From: a virus
Direction: 5' to 3' (one strand)
DNA: 21,348 nucleotides
IMG/VR virus record: IMGVR_UViG_3300020438_000329
Coordinates: 1 to 21,348 of that record
The notes beneath the pieces are model-generated. The model saw nothing but the letters and a program-made list of their open reading frames with translations. It did not search any database and was not told the DNA's origin. The translations under genes were made by a program, and so were the position numbers. Shown one piece after another: positions 20,440 to 21,348 of the stretch (position 1 is its first letter; each line of letters begins with the position of its first letter).

Positions 20440-20605
20440 GTCCAGAGTTAATGAAGCAGGTAACTACACAAAACCTGCTATGCGTAAAAGACTTTTTAAT
20501 AAAATAAAATCAGGAAACAAAGGAGGTCGAAGCGGTCAATGGTCTGCTCGAAAGGCTCAAATGTTAGCCAAACAGTACAAAGCCGCAGGAGGCGGCTATC
20601 GCTAA
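20393..20605 (+). CDS. conserved basic phage protein (70 aa)
   Basis: A 70-residue strongly basic protein with a Lys/Arg tail region (1-18), then 'VNEAGNYTKPAMRKRLFNKI' and 'GQWSARKAQMLAKQYKAAGG' to the end GGYR. I recognise this 'NYTKPxMRKRLFN ... SARKAQMLAKxYK' pattern from small marine-phage proteins; the function is not known to me. AAGG lies 8 bases before the ATG. The start lies inside the mini-gene upstream. AGGAGG at 20587-20592, just before its stop, may serve a downstream tiny gene. Confidence 0.75.
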   Translation: MAAKKPRRKTTAKKSKSRVNEAGNYTKPAMRKRLFNKIKSGNKGGRSGQWSARKAQMLAKQYKAAGGGYR

Positions 20606-20687
20606 ACAGCAAAATCAAAAAGTAGAAATCAAAAAACAATTAAAGATCAGGAAAAAACAACAAAAATTAAAAAAACATAATCAATAA
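20598..20687 (+). CDS. candidate 29-residue basic protein with an ATC start
   Basis: After the 70-aa gene an 82-base gap seems empty, but the +1 frame is open from 20568 to the TAA at 20685-20687. That TAA overlaps the next ATG as TAATG, like true gene junctions here. The frame contains no ATG, GTG, TTG or CTG. It does have AGGAGG at 20587-20592 exactly 5 bases before an ATC codon at 20598. Translation would give about 29 residues, very Lys/Gln-rich, ending in KIRKKQQKLKKHNQ. A +1 frameshift extending the 70-aa protein, or a sequencing error, are alternatives. Confidence 0.35.
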   Translation: MAKQQNQKVEIKKQLKIRKKQQKLKKHNQ

Positions 20688-20938
20688 TGGCTTTAAAAAA
20701 ATCACAAAAATCTTTAAAACTTTGGACCAAACAAGAGTGGCGGACTAAATCTGGAAAGCCTTCAACTCAAGGAAAAAAAGCAACTGGTGAAAGATACTTA
20801 CCTAAAAAAGCAATCAAAGCTATGTCAGCTGCTGAGTATGCTGCAACTACTAGAAAAAAAAGAGCAGATACAAAAAAGGGAAAGCAACATTCAAAACAAA
20901 CTAAGAAAGCCAGAAGAACAACTAAGAGGTATAGATAA
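20687..20938 (+). CDS. DUF5872-like basic protein (83 aa)
   Basis: An 83-residue Lys/Arg-rich protein with 'KSLKLWTKQEWRTKSGKPST' near the start, 'RYLPKKAIKAMSAAEYAATT' in the middle and a poly-basic tail. The 'LxxWTxQxWRTKSGKxS ... GERYLPxxAI ... YAATTRKKR' arrangement matches my memory of DUF5872, found in phages and large viruses, function unknown. It overlaps the following gene by one base (TAATG). The family is by eye. Confidence 0.7.
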   Translation: MALKKSQKSLKLWTKQEWRTKSGKPSTQGKKATGERYLPKKAIKAMSAAEYAATTRKKRADTKKGKQHSKQTKKARRTTKRYR

Positions 20939-21249
20939 TGGCTAAAGCTTCAGAGGCAAAAAGAGTAAGTGGCGGTGTCGTTTATCGGGGAAAAAAATTT
21001 AGTGGCTTCAATAAACCCAAAAGATATTCTGGTAAAGGTGATTATAAAAAAGAAGTTCTGGCAAAAAAGGGTGACGAAATAAAAATAGTTAAATATGGTC
21101 ATAAAGATTACAGGCACAACTATTCCAAAGAAGCTAGAAAAAATTATCTTACTCGTTCAGCAGGAATAAAAAACAAATCAGGGAAGCTAACAAAAGATGA
21201 TAAGTTTTCTTCAAATTATTGGGCTAGAAAAGACTTATGGAAAGCATGA
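20938..21249 (+). CDS. basic conserved phage protein, possibly DUF6321-like (103 aa)
   Basis: A 103-residue basic protein with 'VVYRGKKFSGFNKPKRYSGK' near the start, then 'EVLAKKGDEIKIVKYGHKDY' and the end 'KFSSNYWARKDLWKA'. The 'GxxFSGFNKPKR ... GDxIKxVxxG ... YWA' pattern recalls a small family widespread in phages, probably DUF6321, whose role is not known to me. The start overlaps the DUF5872-like stop as TAATG and its stop overlaps the next ATG as ATGA. No metal or catalytic motif is visible. Confidence 0.7.
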   Translation: MAKASEAKRVSGGVVYRGKKFSGFNKPKRYSGKGDYKKEVLAKKGDEIKIVKYGHKDYRHNYSKEARKNYLTRSAGIKNKSGKLTKDDKFSSNYWARKDLWKA

Positions 21250-21348
21250 AAATATATATAACTGAATATACCCATAAAGGTAAAACAGAAGAAGGACCTA
21301 TTCTTTATGCACACTCAATGAGTGAGGCTCAAGAGGTAGCTGACGAAT
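21246..21348 (+). CDS. 5' end of a small conserved phage gene (partial)
   Basis: The gene starts with an ATGA overlap and runs off the window after 34 codons. The visible part reads MKIYITEYTHKGKTEEGPIL and then a 'SMSEAQEVADE' helix, an alpha/beta opening familiar from short marine-phage hypothetical proteins. No function can be given. Confidence 0.65.
   Translation, partial: MKIYITEYTHKGKTEEGPILYAHSMSEAQEVADE

Noticed and set aside
1-21348. tRNA, rRNA or CRISPR array
   Set aside because: No cloverleaf-like GC-rich segment, rRNA signature or regularly spaced direct repeats were found on reading both strands.

Overview
The window reads as part of an AT-rich marine tailed-phage genome of podovirus type, or a prophage of one. 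The packing is dense, genes overlap by 1 to 30 bases, stops are standard, and base composition is roughly two-thirds A+T by eye. Gene content (ejection proteins including a giant polyvalent protein, tyrosine integrase, ERF annealing protein, YqaJ exonuclease, DnaB helicase and many tiny lysine-rich proteins) resembles phages of small-genome marine Alphaproteobacteria such as SAR11. That host assignment is inference from composition and gene style, not proof. No rRNA, tRNA, CRISPR array or insertion sequence was seen.

Layout. (1) 1-9871, plus strand: the end of a late structural module with four consecutive genes (170, 93, 534 and 2479 aa). They fit an internal-virion or DNA-ejection set, ending in a 7.4-kb gene with a zincin motif, a possible ADP-ribosyltransferase-like domain and an LPD38-type region. 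(2) 9872-9951: a convergent junction holding a 10-bp inverted repeat around a tiny ORF with a good ribosome binding site. (3) 9952-16535, minus strand: three transcription units with candidate promoters. From right to left they are ERF / YqaJ / small protein / SSB-like / DUF1289-like / PD-(D/E)XK nuclease; then three small genes including a double zinc-finger protein; then a six-gene unit ending in the integrase. (4) 16536-16638: a divergent control region with nested dyad symmetry. (5) 16639-21348, plus strand: a winged-helix putative replication initiator, DnaB, a Ref-like HNH nuclease, a tiny membrane protein and a run of very small basic proteins, leaving the window inside another gene.

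How the genes work together. The initiator and DnaB should open and unwind the phage origin. ERF, YqaJ, the SSB-like protein and probably the HNH and PD-(D/E)XK nucleases form a recombination module fed by the opposite strand of the same control region. The integrase implies a capacity for lysogeny, yet no convincing CI-type repressor is visible. Two small proteins with ribbon-helix-helix-like patterns are the best regulator candidates, and a palindrome overlapping one promoter is the best operator candidate.

The most unusual signals are a 98-codon ORF with a strong Shine-Dalgarno sequence nested out of frame in the giant gene, a probable tiny gene with a non-ATG (ATC) start at 20598-20687, two overlapping basic genes at 20362-20605, and the symmetric divergent control region.
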